Origin: Candidatus Methylomirabilota bacterium
GTDB taxonomy: Bacteria; Methylomirabilota; Methylomirabilia; Methylomirabilales; JACPAU01
DNA length: 14,052 nucleotides
Reading direction: 5' to 3'
Assembly: GCA_016180705.1 (NCBI GenBank)
Contig: JACPAU010000202.1
Coordinates: 1 to 14,052 of the forward strand
The notes under the pieces were generated by a model. The model saw only the letters and a program-made list of their open reading frames with translations, had not been told where the DNA came from and did no database searches. The translations under genes and the position numbers were made by a program. Shown here one piece after another: positions 8,221-14,052 of the stretch. How positions within the stretch are numbered: position 1 is the first letter of the stretch; each line of letters starts with the position of its first letter.

Positions 8221-9417
8221 GTGCCCGAGCCCTCGCCCCGCCTCTCGCCGGAGGTGGCCGCCGTCCGGGCCGACCTCGTCGCGCTCCGGCGCCGCCTCCA
8301 CCAGGAGCCGGAGCTCGGCTTCGCCGAGACGCGGACCGCGGCGGTCGTGGCGGAGCACCTGAGCCTCCCCGGGATCGCGCTCCGGACCGGCGTGGCCGGG
8401 ACCGGGGTCGTCGCCACCATCCACGGGGGGCGGCCGGGGCGGACGGTCCTCCTGCGGGCCGACATGGACGCGCTCCCGATCCAGGAGGCGACCGGCGCGC
8501 CGTACGCCTCCCGCGCCGCGGGCGTGATGCACGCCTGAGGGCACGACGGGCACACCGCCATCGGGGTCATGGCGGCACGGCTCCTGGCGGCGCGGCGGGA
8601 CCGCCTCCCGGGCGCCGTCAAGGTCATGTTCCAGCCGGCGGAGGAGGGGCCGGGGGGCGCGCTGCCGATGCTGCAGGCGGGCGTCCTCGAGGACCCCCCG
8701 GTGGATGCCGCCTTTGCCCTGCACCTCTGGAACGAGTACCCGGTGGGGACGGTCTGCGTCCGGCCCGGCGCCATCATGGCGGCGGCGGACCGGCTGCGGG
8801 TCATTGTCCGGGGGAGCGGCGGGCACGCCGGGCGACCCCACCTCGCCGTGGACCCGGTCGTGGCGGCTGCCCAGATGGTGTTGGCGCTCCAGGGGCTCGT
8901 GGCGCGGGAGGTGGACCCGCTCAAGCCGGTGGTGGTCACCGTGGCCAGCATCCACGGCGGGGACGCCTTCAACGTCATCCCGGCGGAGGTCACGCTGGGG
9001 GGGACGATCCGGTCCTTGGACCCGGCCCTCCGGGAGGAGTTGCCCGGGCGGATCCGGCGCCTCCTCACGGGGATCGCCGAGGCGACCCGGACCGCGGCGG
9101 AGGTGGAGGTGGAGCAGCGCTACCCGGTCACGGTGAACGACCCCGCGCTGGTCCGCCTGGTGGCCGCGGCCGCGGAGGCGGTCGTGGGCCCGGAGCGGGT
9201 CGTGGAGCATCCGCCCGGGATGGGCGCGGAGGACATGGCGTACGTCCTGCACCGGGTGCCCGGCTGCTACTTCTTCGTCGGCTCCGCGAATGCCGCCCGG
9301 GGGCTGACCGCGCCCCACCACAGCCCCCGGTTCGACTTCGACGAGGAGGCGCTCTCCGTCGGCCTCGAGGTCATGCTCCGGTCGGCCGAGGGGTACCTCG
9401 GGGGGCAGGGAGCCTGA
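8221..9417 (+). CDS. M20D amidohydrolase, probable selenoprotein with in-frame UGA (Sec106)
   Basis: A 398-residue metal-dependent amidohydrolase of the M20D group (hippurate, N-acyl-amino-acid and IAA-amino-acid hydrolases), which cleaves amide bonds of acylated amino acids. Motifs: LHQEPELGF (26-34), RADMDALPIQEATGAPYAS (79-97), GVMHA-UGA-GHDGHTA (101-113), MFQPAEEGPGGA, GGHAGRPHLAVDP, INGGD-like IHGGDAFNVIPAEV, and C-terminal GAEDM and HHSPRFDFDEEAL. A single TGA at 8536-8538 sits exactly where the family has the metal-binding Cys of HACGHDGH. The same frame continues to a normal C-terminus, and total length is typical. Read conventionally, it would be split into 8221-8538 and a second piece from 8569. 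The start is the GTG at 8221, with TTGAGGAG seven bases upstream. The TGA stop overlaps the next ATG by one base. A nonsense mutation is the alternative; a SECIS-like hairpin just downstream argues against it. Confidence 0.9.
8555..8575 (+). promoter_or_regulatory. SECIS-like hairpin downstream of the UGA in the M20D gene
   Basis: CCGCCAT (8555-8561) pairs perfectly with ATGGCGG (8569-8575), enclosing a 7-base loop CGGGGTC. The loop begins 23 nucleotides after the UGA and has G in its first two positions. These features agree with what is known of bacterial SECIS elements, which lie inside the coding region directly after UGA and bind SelB. The bulged U found in the E. coli fdhF element was not confirmed. 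In a GC-rich coding region a 7-bp hairpin could arise by chance. Confidence 0.6.
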
Positions 9418-10094
9418 TGGGGCCGGCGGTCCGGCTGGGGCCGACGCTCCTCGCGCGCCTGCCCGGTTTCGCCCTGGGGATCGCCCTCCTGGAGGGGCTG
9501 GCCGTCGCCGGCGAGGCCACGGTCCTCGCGGCCGCCCTCGAGGCCGCGGCGGAGCGGCTCAAGGGCGCGACCGACCTGGAGGGGCTCGCCCGGCTCCCCG
9601 AGATCGCGGCCATGCGGGCCGCCTTCCGGGCGGCCGGGAGCGACCCCGGCCGCTACCGGCCGTCGGCCGAGGCGCTGATGCGCCGGGTCCTCCAGGGAAA
9701 GGGCGTCCCCCGGGTGAGCGCGGCGGTGGACGCCAATACCCTGGGCTCCCTCACGTTCCGCCTCCCGATGGGCGCCTACGACGCGGACCGCATCGAGGGC
9801 GAGGTCACCTGCCGGATCGGGGAGGCGGGCGAGGGCTGGGTCGCGATCGGCGGGAAGGTCGTGGACGCGGAGGAAAAGATCCTCCTCGCCGACGCCGCGG
9901 GACCCTTCGGGAGCCCGTATGCCGACGCGGTCCGGACGGCCGTGACCGGGATGACCCGCCGCGTGCTCCTGGTCGTCTTCGCGCCGCCCACCCTCGCCGC
10001 CGCCCGCCTGGAGGAGGCGGTGGCCTTCACGGCGGCGACGATGGTGAGCCACTGCGGCGGGGCCGTCCGGGCCTCCCGGGTGGTCGCCGGCTGA
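9417..10094 (+). CDS. B3/B4 tRNA-binding domain protein
   Basis: A 225-residue soluble protein made mainly of a B3/B4-type domain, the fold found in the beta subunit of phenylalanyl-tRNA synthetase (PheT) and in stand-alone proteins such as the COG3382 group. Recognisable text is AAMRAAFRAAGSDPGRYRPSAEALMRRVLQGKGVPRVSAAVDANTLGSLTFRLPMGAYDADRIEGEVTCR at about 62-132, with the typical pattern (K/G)G.PR.SA.VDANN..SL...LP.GAYD.D.I.G. Stand-alone members have been proposed to bind tRNA or edit misacylated tRNA, but their role is not established. The ATG at 9417 overlaps the TGA of the M20D gene by one base, so its expression probably depends on ribosomes that have read through the UGA upstream. 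It ends in TGA, ten bases before the cupin start. Confidence 0.85.
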   Translation: MGPAVRLGPTLLARLPGFALGIALLEGLAVAGEATVLAAALEAAAERLKGATDLEGLARLPEIAAMRAAFRAAGSDPGRYRPSAEALMRRVLQGKGVPRVSAAVDANTLGSLTFRLPMGAYDADRIEGEVTCRIGEAGEGWVAIGGKVVDAEEKILLADAAGPFGSPYADAVRTAVTGMTRRVLLVVFAPPTLAAARLEEAVAFTAATMVSHCGGAVRASRVVAG

Positions 10095-10104
10095 GGGGGA
10101 GCCG

Positions 10105-10394
10105 ATGGAAGTGAAGCGGGCGGCGGCGCTCCGGGCCTTCGCGGGCGACCGGATGACCAAGGTCAGCCTCTTCGAGACCCGGCGCTTCTTCTGCGACCTG
10201 TATTGCTTCGAGCCCGGGCAGGTGCAGAAGGGGCACGTGCACGGGGGGGAGGACAAGGTCTACTTCGTGCTCGAGGGCCGGGGCCGCTTCACCGTGTGGC
10301 GCCGGCCGGGGTCGCGCACGGCGTGGTGAATCCCGGGCCCGGGCGGCTGGTGGTGCTCGTCTTCATGGCGCCCCATCCCGCGCCGAAGGCGTGA
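10105..10394 (+). pseudogene. Cupin-domain protein, broken by an internal frameshifting deletion
   Basis: The first 64 residues are a normal small cupin: MEVKRAAALRAFAGD..., then cupin motif 1 FEPGQVQKGHVHGGEDKVYFVLEGRGRF with the His-x-His metal ligands. After FTV (about 10294-10296) the frame goes out of register: the continuing frame gives WRRPGSRTAW and stops at 10327-10329. The +2-shifted frame from 10296 carries the expected second half of the fold, VAPAGVAHGVVNPGPGRLVVLVFMAPHP, with the motif-2 pattern P.G..H...N. About 12-15 residues between the motifs (normally a GPGE-type turn) are missing, so this is a deletion of a length not divisible by three rather than a simple indel. The junction is a short GTGTG. 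ATG 10105 has GAGGGGGA upstream. A genuine pseudogene and a collapsed assembly at GC-rich sequence are both possible. Confidence 0.75.
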
Positions 10395-10404
10395 GGAGAG
10401 CGGC

Positions 10405-11580
10405 ATGCGGGTGGTGGTCGTCCACTATCACGAGATCGCGCTCAAGGCGGGCAACCGCGGCCTCTTCATCGGGCGGCTCATGGGGAACCTCCGGCGGGCC
10501 ACCGGGGGGTGCGGCGTCCACGGCATCCGCAAGCAGTCGGGGCGGGTGATCCTGAAGCTGCGCCGGGATGCCGACTGGGCCGGCGTCCGCGCCCGGGTCG
10601 CGGAGGTCTTCGGGGTGGCGAACTTCGCCCTCGCGATCCGCGTCACGCCGCGGCTGCCCGACCTCGAGCGGGCGGCCCGGGAGGGCCTCGAGGGGCGGAT
10701 CTTCGCCTCCTTCCGCATCACGGCGAAGCGGGCCTTCAAGGAGTTCCCCCTCACTTCCCAGCAGGTGAACGAGCACCTCGGGACCTTCGTCCGCACCCTG
10801 ACGGGGGCCAAGGTGGACCTGACCCGGCCCGAGCTCACGGTCTTCGTGGAGGTCCTCCCGGCCGAGGCGTACGTGTACTTCGAGAAGATCCCCGGCCCCG
10901 GCGGGCTCCCGGTCGGGGTCGGCGGTCGGGTGGTGGCGCTCCTCTCGGGGGGCATCGACTCCCCGGTCGCCGCCTACCGGGTGATGAAGCGGGGCTGCGC
11001 CGTGACCTTCGTCCACTTCCACTCCCACCCGTTCCTGGATAAGACCTCCCAGGAGAAGGTGGACGCCCTGGTGGCGCGCCTCACGCGTTTCCAGTACGCC
11101 TCGCGCCTCTACCTGGTCCCCTTCGGGGAGATCCAGCGCGAGGTGGTCCTCGGTGTCCCGCCGCCGTACCGGGTCGTGATCTACCGGCGTCTCATGGCCC
11201 GGATCGCCGAGCAGGTGGCCCAGAAGGAAGGCGCCCTGGCCCTGGCCACCGGGGAGAGCCTGGGACAGGTGGCCTCGCAGACCCTGGAGAACCTGGTGGT
11301 CATCGACGCCGCGGTCGGCCTGCCGATCCTGCGTCCCCTCATCGGGATGGACAAGGATGAGATCGCCTCCGCCGCCCGGGCCATCGGGACGTTTGAGACC
11401 TCTATCATCCCGGACCAGGACTGCTGCACGCTCTTCACGCCGAAGCATCCGGTCGTCCGGAGCACGGTGGAGGAGATCCGCCGGGTGGAGGCGCCGCTGG
11501 ATGTCCCGGCCCTGGTGGCCGAGGGCGTGTCCCGCGCCGCCGTGCGGGAGTACGCCTTCCCGCCGGCCCGCGCCGGTTGA
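10405..11580 (+). CDS. thiI: tRNA 4-thiouridine synthetase ThiI, short form without rhodanese domain
   Basis: ATP-dependent sulfur insertion at U8 of tRNA; in some bacteria ThiI also serves thiamine thiazole synthesis. The product is 391 residues. Domains: N-terminal ferredoxin-like (1-60, HYHEIALKAGNRGLF), THUMP domain (about 60-165, with FRITAKRAFKEFPLTSQQVNEHLG), then the PP-loop adenylation domain with SGGIDSPVAAYR at 181-192 and GESLGQVASQT at 283-293. ETSIIPDQDCCTLFTPKHP (331-349) carries the conserved Cys pair (340-341), in the region of the E. coli Cys344 disulfide partner. E. coli ThiI is about 482 residues because of a C-terminal rhodanese domain; here the protein stops before it, as in many Gram-positive forms. 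The next gene begins with a separate rhodanese domain that could supply persulfide sulfur. ATG 10405 has GAGGAG upstream. Confidence 0.95.
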   Translation: MRVVVVHYHEIALKAGNRGLFIGRLMGNLRRATGGCGVHGIRKQSGRVILKLRRDADWAGVRARVAEVFGVANFALAIRVTPRLPDLERAAREGLEGRIFASFRITAKRAFKEFPLTSQQVNEHLGTFVRTLTGAKVDLTRPELTVFVEVLPAEAYVYFEKIPGPGGLPVGVGGRVVALLSGGIDSPVAAYRVMKRGCAVTFVHFHSHPFLDKTSQEKVDALVARLTRFQYASRLYLVPFGEIQREVVLGVPPPYRVVIYRRLMARIAEQVAQKEGALALATGESLGQVASQTLENLVVIDAAVGLPILRPLIGMDKDEIASAARAIGTFETSIIPDQDCCTLFTPKHPVVRSTVEEIRRVEAPLDVPALVAEGVSRAAVREYAFPPARAG

Positions 11581-11605
11581 AATTTCCCGGCGCATCTGGT
11601 ATCGT
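11577..11605 (+). promoter_or_regulatory. Sigma-70 promoter with extended -10 for the rhodanese-MoeB gene
   Basis: TTGAAA (11577-11582), a 17-base spacer, then TATCGT (11600-11605) preceded by TGG, an extended -10. Transcription would begin near 11612, about 55 bases before the ATG at 11667. The -35 box overlaps the thiI stop codon. The gene can therefore be transcribed independently of the thiI operon. Confidence 0.6.
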
Positions 11606-11666
11606 GGCAAAAAGGGGGATCGCCTCGCGCCGGGCGAGCGCGCGATCCCGCCGGAGGAAGCGTGTG

Positions 11667-12839
11667 ATGCCGAAGACGGTGCGTGAGCTGATCCACGAGG
11701 CCCGCCGGGTCGTGCCCGAGGTCACGGCGGAGGCCCTGCACGAGCGGATGAAGCGCGGGGAGGCGCCGGTCCTCCTGGACGTCCGCGACCCGGACGAGTA
11801 CCGCGACGGGTACATCGACGGGGCCCTGTCCCTCAGCCGGGGGTTCCTGGAGTTCCGCGTCGCCAGCCTGATCCCGGACCCGAGCACCGAGGTGGTGACC
11901 TACTGCCAGACCGGGCTCCGCTCCGTCCTCGCCGCCAGGGCCCTCCAGGACCTGGGGTATACCAACGTCAAGAATCTGACGGGGGGGGTCCAGCGGTGGA
12001 AGGAGGCGGGCTACAAGACCGTCGCCTACCGGAAGATGACGGAAGAGCAGCTCGCTCGCTACAGCCGGCACCTCATGCTGGCCCAGATCGGGGAACCGGG
12101 GCAGCGGAAGTTGATGAGCGCGAAGGTCCTCCTGGTCGGGGCGGGGGGCCTCGGCTCGCCGGCGGGGATTTACCTGGCGGCGGCGGGAGCCGGGACGCTC
12201 GGCATCGTAGACGCGGACGTGGTGGACCTCACGAACCTGCAGCGCCAGATCCTCCACACCACGGGCAGCGTGGGCAAGCCGAAAGTGGACTCCGCCAAGG
12301 AGACGCTGGCGAGCCTCAACCCCGAGGTCGAGGTCATCCCTTACCAGGTCCGGCTGACCCCCAAGAACGTGATGGACATCATCCGGGACTACGACGTGGT
12401 CCTGGACGGCAGCGACAACTTCCCCACGAAGTACCTGGTGAACGACGCGTGCCACCTGGCGGGCAAGCCGCTCGTCTACGGATCCATCTTCCAGTTCGAG
12501 GGGCAGGCCGCCGTCTTCCACCCGACGGAGGGGCCCTGCTACCGCTGCCTCTTCCCGTCGCCGCCCCCGCCGGGCCTGGTCCCCACCTGAGCAGAGGCCG
12601 GCGTGCTGGGGGTCCTGCCCGGCATCGTGGGGGTGATTCAGGCGACCGAGGCGATCAAGCTCATCGTCGGCACCGGGACGCCGCTCATCGGGCGGCTGCT
12701 GACGTACGACGCCCAGGAGATGCGCTTCAAGGAGATCCGGCTCCGGAAGGACCCGGGCTGCGCCCTGTGCGGGGAGCATCCGACAATCACCGGCCTGATG
12801 GACTACGAGGCGTTCTGCGGGGTGCGGGCGGCGTCCTGA
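11667..12839 (+). CDS. Rhodanese-MoeB/ThiF fusion adenylyltransferase, probable selenoprotein with in-frame UGA (Sec308)
   Basis: A 390-residue E1-like enzyme expected to adenylate the C-terminus of a MoaD/ThiS-type sulfur carrier. Residues 1-120 are a rhodanese domain (VLLDVRDPDEYRDGYIDGA, active-site Cys80 in YCQTGLRS). Residues 125-390 are MoeB/ThiF: LARYSRHLMLAQIGEPGQRKL, nucleotide-binding GAGGLGSP at 158-165, Arg193 in NLQRQ, DGSDNFPTKYLVND at 247-260, and zinc-ligand pairs CYRC (291-294) and CALC (365-368). A TGA at 12588-12590 falls at residue 308, where the family reads PPPPGxVPS-Cys-AEAGVLGVLPG; this is the catalytic Cys equivalent to ThiF Cys184. The frame then runs without interruption to a normal end. 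ATG 11667 follows GGAGGAAG. Rhodanese is N-terminal here, whereas in eukaryotic MOCS3 it is C-terminal. The choice between molybdopterin, thiamine or another carrier cannot be made; no carrier gene is in the window. Confidence 0.92.
12603..12625 (+). promoter_or_regulatory. SECIS-like hairpin downstream of the UGA in the rhodanese-MoeB gene
   Basis: TGCTGGG (12604-12610) pairs with CCCGGCA (12618-12624), with one U-G pair and an extra outer G-U pair. The 7-base apical loop GGTCCTG begins 20 nucleotides after the UGA. The loop opens with GGU, like the AGGUCU loop of the E. coli fdhF element recognised by SelB, and the UGA-to-loop distance is similar. A competing shorter helix, GCCGG (12597-12601) with CCGGC (12619-12623), is possible. 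Confidence 0.6.
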
Positions 12840-12863
12840 GCCGGGGAGCCCAGGAAGGACGGG

Positions 12864-12890
12864 ACGAGGGGCTGCCGGGCAGCCCCTCGT
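12864..12890. terminator. Intrinsic, probably bidirectional terminator
   Basis: ACGAGGGGCTGC (12864-12875) is perfectly complementary to GCAGCCCCTCGT (12879-12890) with a CGG loop. The + strand continues GCTGTTTC, a short T-run. It lies between the convergent rhodanese-MoeB gene (stop at 12839) and the minus-strand membrane protein gene (stop at 12910), so it can serve both. Confidence 0.75.
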
Positions 12891-12909
12891 GCTGTTTCGG
12901 GGACGGGTC

Positions 12910-13401
12910 TCAGGCGGGGCCGGGTGTGCCCTCTCCTCCCTGCCGCCACTTCCAGGCGTGGACCTTCCGGTAGGTGTCGGCCACCTGCTCTGCGGTGAGC
13001 CCGTAGCGCTCGGCCACGCTCGCCATGACGCCCCGCTCGGCGACCTCGTACTCCCGGTGGCTGGCGAAGAGGGGGAGCTTGCTGATCCCGAGGCTGACCC
13101 GGTCGAAGAGCATGACCTCCTCGTCGGTGGGGGCGGCGTCTTTGCCGGCAGGGCTTCCCGCCGCCGCTCGGGCGGCCTCCCACCGCTCGGTCGCGGCGCG
13201 GGCCAGGTCCTCTGCCAGGGCCCCCAGTTCCGGGGCGAGCCCCTCCGGGATCGGGAAGGCCTCGGCAGCGGCGGGTGAGCCGCCGGCGGGGTTCTCCGGA
13301 GAGGAGGCGCGGCGCTGGGCGTAGAGCATCCCCAGGCCGAAGCCGACCAGGAAGATGGAGAGTCCCAGGCCAGCGAGGAGGAGGAGGGTGTCGAGCCCCA
13401 T
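12910..13401 (-). CDS. Hypothetical membrane-anchored protein
   Basis: I do not recognise this family. The product is 163 residues from the ATG at 13401. One membrane segment lies at about 4-27 (DTLLLLAGLGLSIFLVGFGLGMLYAQ) followed by RR, suggesting an N-out, C-in single-pass anchor. A Pro/Ala/Gly-rich linker covers about 30-55. A soluble helical domain follows: LAPELGALAEDLARAATERWEAAR (helical, Ala/Glu-rich), then SLGISKLPLFASHREYEVAERGVMASVAERYGLTAEQVADTYRKVHAWKWRQ, the most conserved-looking part, which resembles a small helical bundle. It is the only minus-strand gene supported here, convergent with rhodanese-MoeB and divergent from archease. A TTG at 13437 would add 12 residues, but the promoter-like sequence covers that stretch, so the ATG is preferred. 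Real coding status is supported by the membrane segment and spacing. Confidence 0.7.
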   Translation of the reverse strand: MGLDTLLLLAGLGLSIFLVGFGLGMLYAQRRASSPENPAGGSPAAAEAFPIPEGLAPELGALAEDLARAATERWEAARAAAGSPAGKDAAPTDEEVMLFDRVSLGISKLPLFASHREYEVAERGVMASVAERYGLTAEQVADTYRKVHAWKWRQGGEGTPGPA

Positions 13402-13408
13402 CGTGCCT

Positions 13409-13437
13409 ACCGTACCGGATTCGGCCGGCCCATTCAA
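13409..13437 (-). promoter_or_regulatory. Promoter for the minus-strand membrane protein, giving a nearly leaderless transcript
   Basis: Read on the minus strand: TTGAAT (13437-13432), a 17-base spacer, TACGGT (13414-13409). Only seven bases separate the -10 box from the ATG at 13401, so transcription would begin at or next to the start codon. The upstream GGTAGG is the only Shine-Dalgarno-like element and would not be transcribed. The -10 box matches the consensus at three of six positions. Confidence 0.45.
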
Positions 13438-13477
13438 GCGCCCGGGCCGCCGTGGCCGGCGGGACTGAGGCGAGGGG

Positions 13478-13906
13478 GTGGGGGGCTACCGCTTCCTGGA
13501 TGACGTGGCGATCGCGGACGTGGCGTTCGACGCGTGGGGGGCGGACCTGGCGGACCTCCTCACGGCGGCGGCGGAGGCGACCTTTGCCGTGATGGTGGAC
13601 CTGGCGGCGGTCCCGCCGGAGCTCAGCCGTGACGTGCACCTGGAGGCGCCGGACCCGGAGAGCCTGCTGTTCGCCTGGCTGGAGGAACTGGTTTACCGGA
13701 AGGACGTGGACGCGGCCGTCTTCAGCCGCTTTCGCGTGACGGTGACGGAGGGGGCTCCGCTCAAGCTCGACGCCACGCTGACGGGGGCCCCGATCCGGTC
13801 GGAGCGCATGCCGATGCGGGCCGACGTGAAGGCCGTCACCTACCACCTCTTCGCGGTGGAGCGGGGGCAGGACGGGTGGCGGGCCCGGGTCGTCCTGGAC
13901 ATCTAA
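13478..13906 (+). CDS. Archease (RtcB RNA-ligase cofactor)
   Basis: A 142-residue archease. In characterised cases it activates the RNA ligase RtcB by promoting guanylylation and multiple turnover in tRNA splicing or RNA repair. The sequence follows the family: YRFLDDVAIADVAFDAWGADLADLLTAAAEATFAVMVD at the N-terminus with the metal-binding acidic residues, then LEAPDPESLLFAWLEELVYRKDVDAAVFSRFRV, the conserved ADVKAVTYHLFAVE, and the terminal WRARVVLDI with the conserved Asp. Length is normal. The start is the GTG at 13478, directly behind a GAGGCGAGGGG purine stretch; no ATG occurs in the right place. rtcB is not in the window and may follow after the hairpin region at the right edge or lie elsewhere. 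It is divergent from the membrane protein gene with 76 bases between starts. Confidence 0.9.
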   Translation: MGGYRFLDDVAIADVAFDAWGADLADLLTAAAEATFAVMVDLAAVPPELSRDVHLEAPDPESLLFAWLEELVYRKDVDAAVFSRFRVTVTEGAPLKLDATLTGAPIRSERMPMRADVKAVTYHLFAVERGQDGWRARVVLDI

Positions 13907-13944
13907 TATAACCGACAGAACGAAAGCGACAAGGTCCGGGTCCT

Positions 13945-14042
13945 GGCGCCGGCGCCGCCCCGGCCCCCGGCCCCCCTGGGGAACCCTCCCGTGGTTCCCC
14001 CCATCGGCCAACGGCCGATGGGACCCCCCTCCGCTACGGGGG
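13945..14042. repeat. Cluster of GC-rich inverted repeats after archease
   Basis: Four inverted repeats lie in tandem within 98 bases: the palindrome GGCGCCGGCGCC at 13945-13956; GGGGAACC (13978-13985) with GGTTCCCC (13993-14000); CCCATCGGCC (14000-14009) with GGCCGATGGG (14013-14022) around an AAC loop; and CCCCC (14024-14028) with GGGGG (14038-14042). No gene was recognised from 13907 to the end of the window. The stems may terminate archease transcription or form a structured intergenic or repeat element. Confidence 0.6.
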
Positions 14043-14052
14043 CCAGGGGGCG

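Noticed and set aside
10327..10329. TGA in the cupin gene as a third selenocysteine codon
   Set aside because: The sequence before it (WRRPGSRTAW) is out of frame with the cupin fold and the expected continuation is in another frame, so this is a frameshift stop.
8536..12590. Reassignment of UGA to an amino acid across the genome (for example Trp or Gly codes)
   Set aside because: TGA is the natural stop of the cyclodeaminase, ugpA, trxB, B3/B4, thiI and membrane protein genes here, and both internal UGAs fall at Cys columns, not Trp or Gly.
1..14052. CRISPR array, tRNA/rRNA genes, insertion sequences, selC
   Set aside because: No regularly spaced direct repeats, no transposase-like product, and no tRNA-like cloverleaf were recognised by eye; a selC or other RNA gene cannot be formally excluded without a covariance-model search.

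Overview
The window is a GC-rich, densely packed bacterial segment. Almost all genes lie on the + strand, with short gaps, 1-nt stop/start overlaps and clear GA-rich ribosome binding sites. The gene families and the composition (a sampled glpK line is 73% G+C) would suit an uncultured soil or subsurface lineage such as Rokubacteria/Methylomirabilota or a deltaproteobacterial relative. That placement is an inference from style, not something the sequence proves.

Layout. 1-626: 3' part of an ornithine cyclodeaminase/mu-crystallin family gene. 748-5470: glycerol-3-phosphate ABC uptake genes ugpB-ugpA-ugpE followed by glycerol kinase glpK, with no ATPase gene; a strong hairpin separates ugpB from ugpA. 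5724-6353: a DUF3332-type envelope protein preceded by a sigma-54-like site. 6599-11580: a tight run of trxB, a degenerate HPS/OMPDC-like barrel protein, an M20D amidohydrolase, a B3/B4-domain protein, a broken cupin gene and thiI. 11667-12839: a rhodanese-MoeB/ThiF fusion with its own promoter-like sequence and a 12-bp terminator. 12910-13401 (minus): a small membrane-anchored protein. 13478-13906: archease. 13907-14052: a cluster of GC-rich hairpins.

The main discovery is a pair of probable selenoproteins. The M20D amidohydrolase and the rhodanese-MoeB gene are each interrupted by exactly one in-frame UGA. In both, the UGA sits where the family has its key cysteine: the HA-C-GHDGH metal-site Cys in M20D, and the VPS-C-AEAG catalytic Cys in MoeB. 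Both are followed by a 7-8 bp hairpin with a 7-nt apical loop 20-23 nt after the UGA, as expected for a bacterial SECIS, and both loop regions contain GGGGUC. The reading frame continues to a natural C-terminus in each case. UGA is a normal stop for at least six other genes here, so codon reassignment does not explain it. Conventional gene calling would split both genes or call them pseudogenes.

A sulfur/selenium-handling theme connects the second half. ThiI lacks the rhodanese domain of E. coli ThiI, and the next gene supplies an N-terminal rhodanese domain fused to an E1-like adenylyltransferase whose catalytic residue appears to be selenocysteine. TrxB sits two genes upstream of the M20D selenoprotein candidate. 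The functional coupling is inference.
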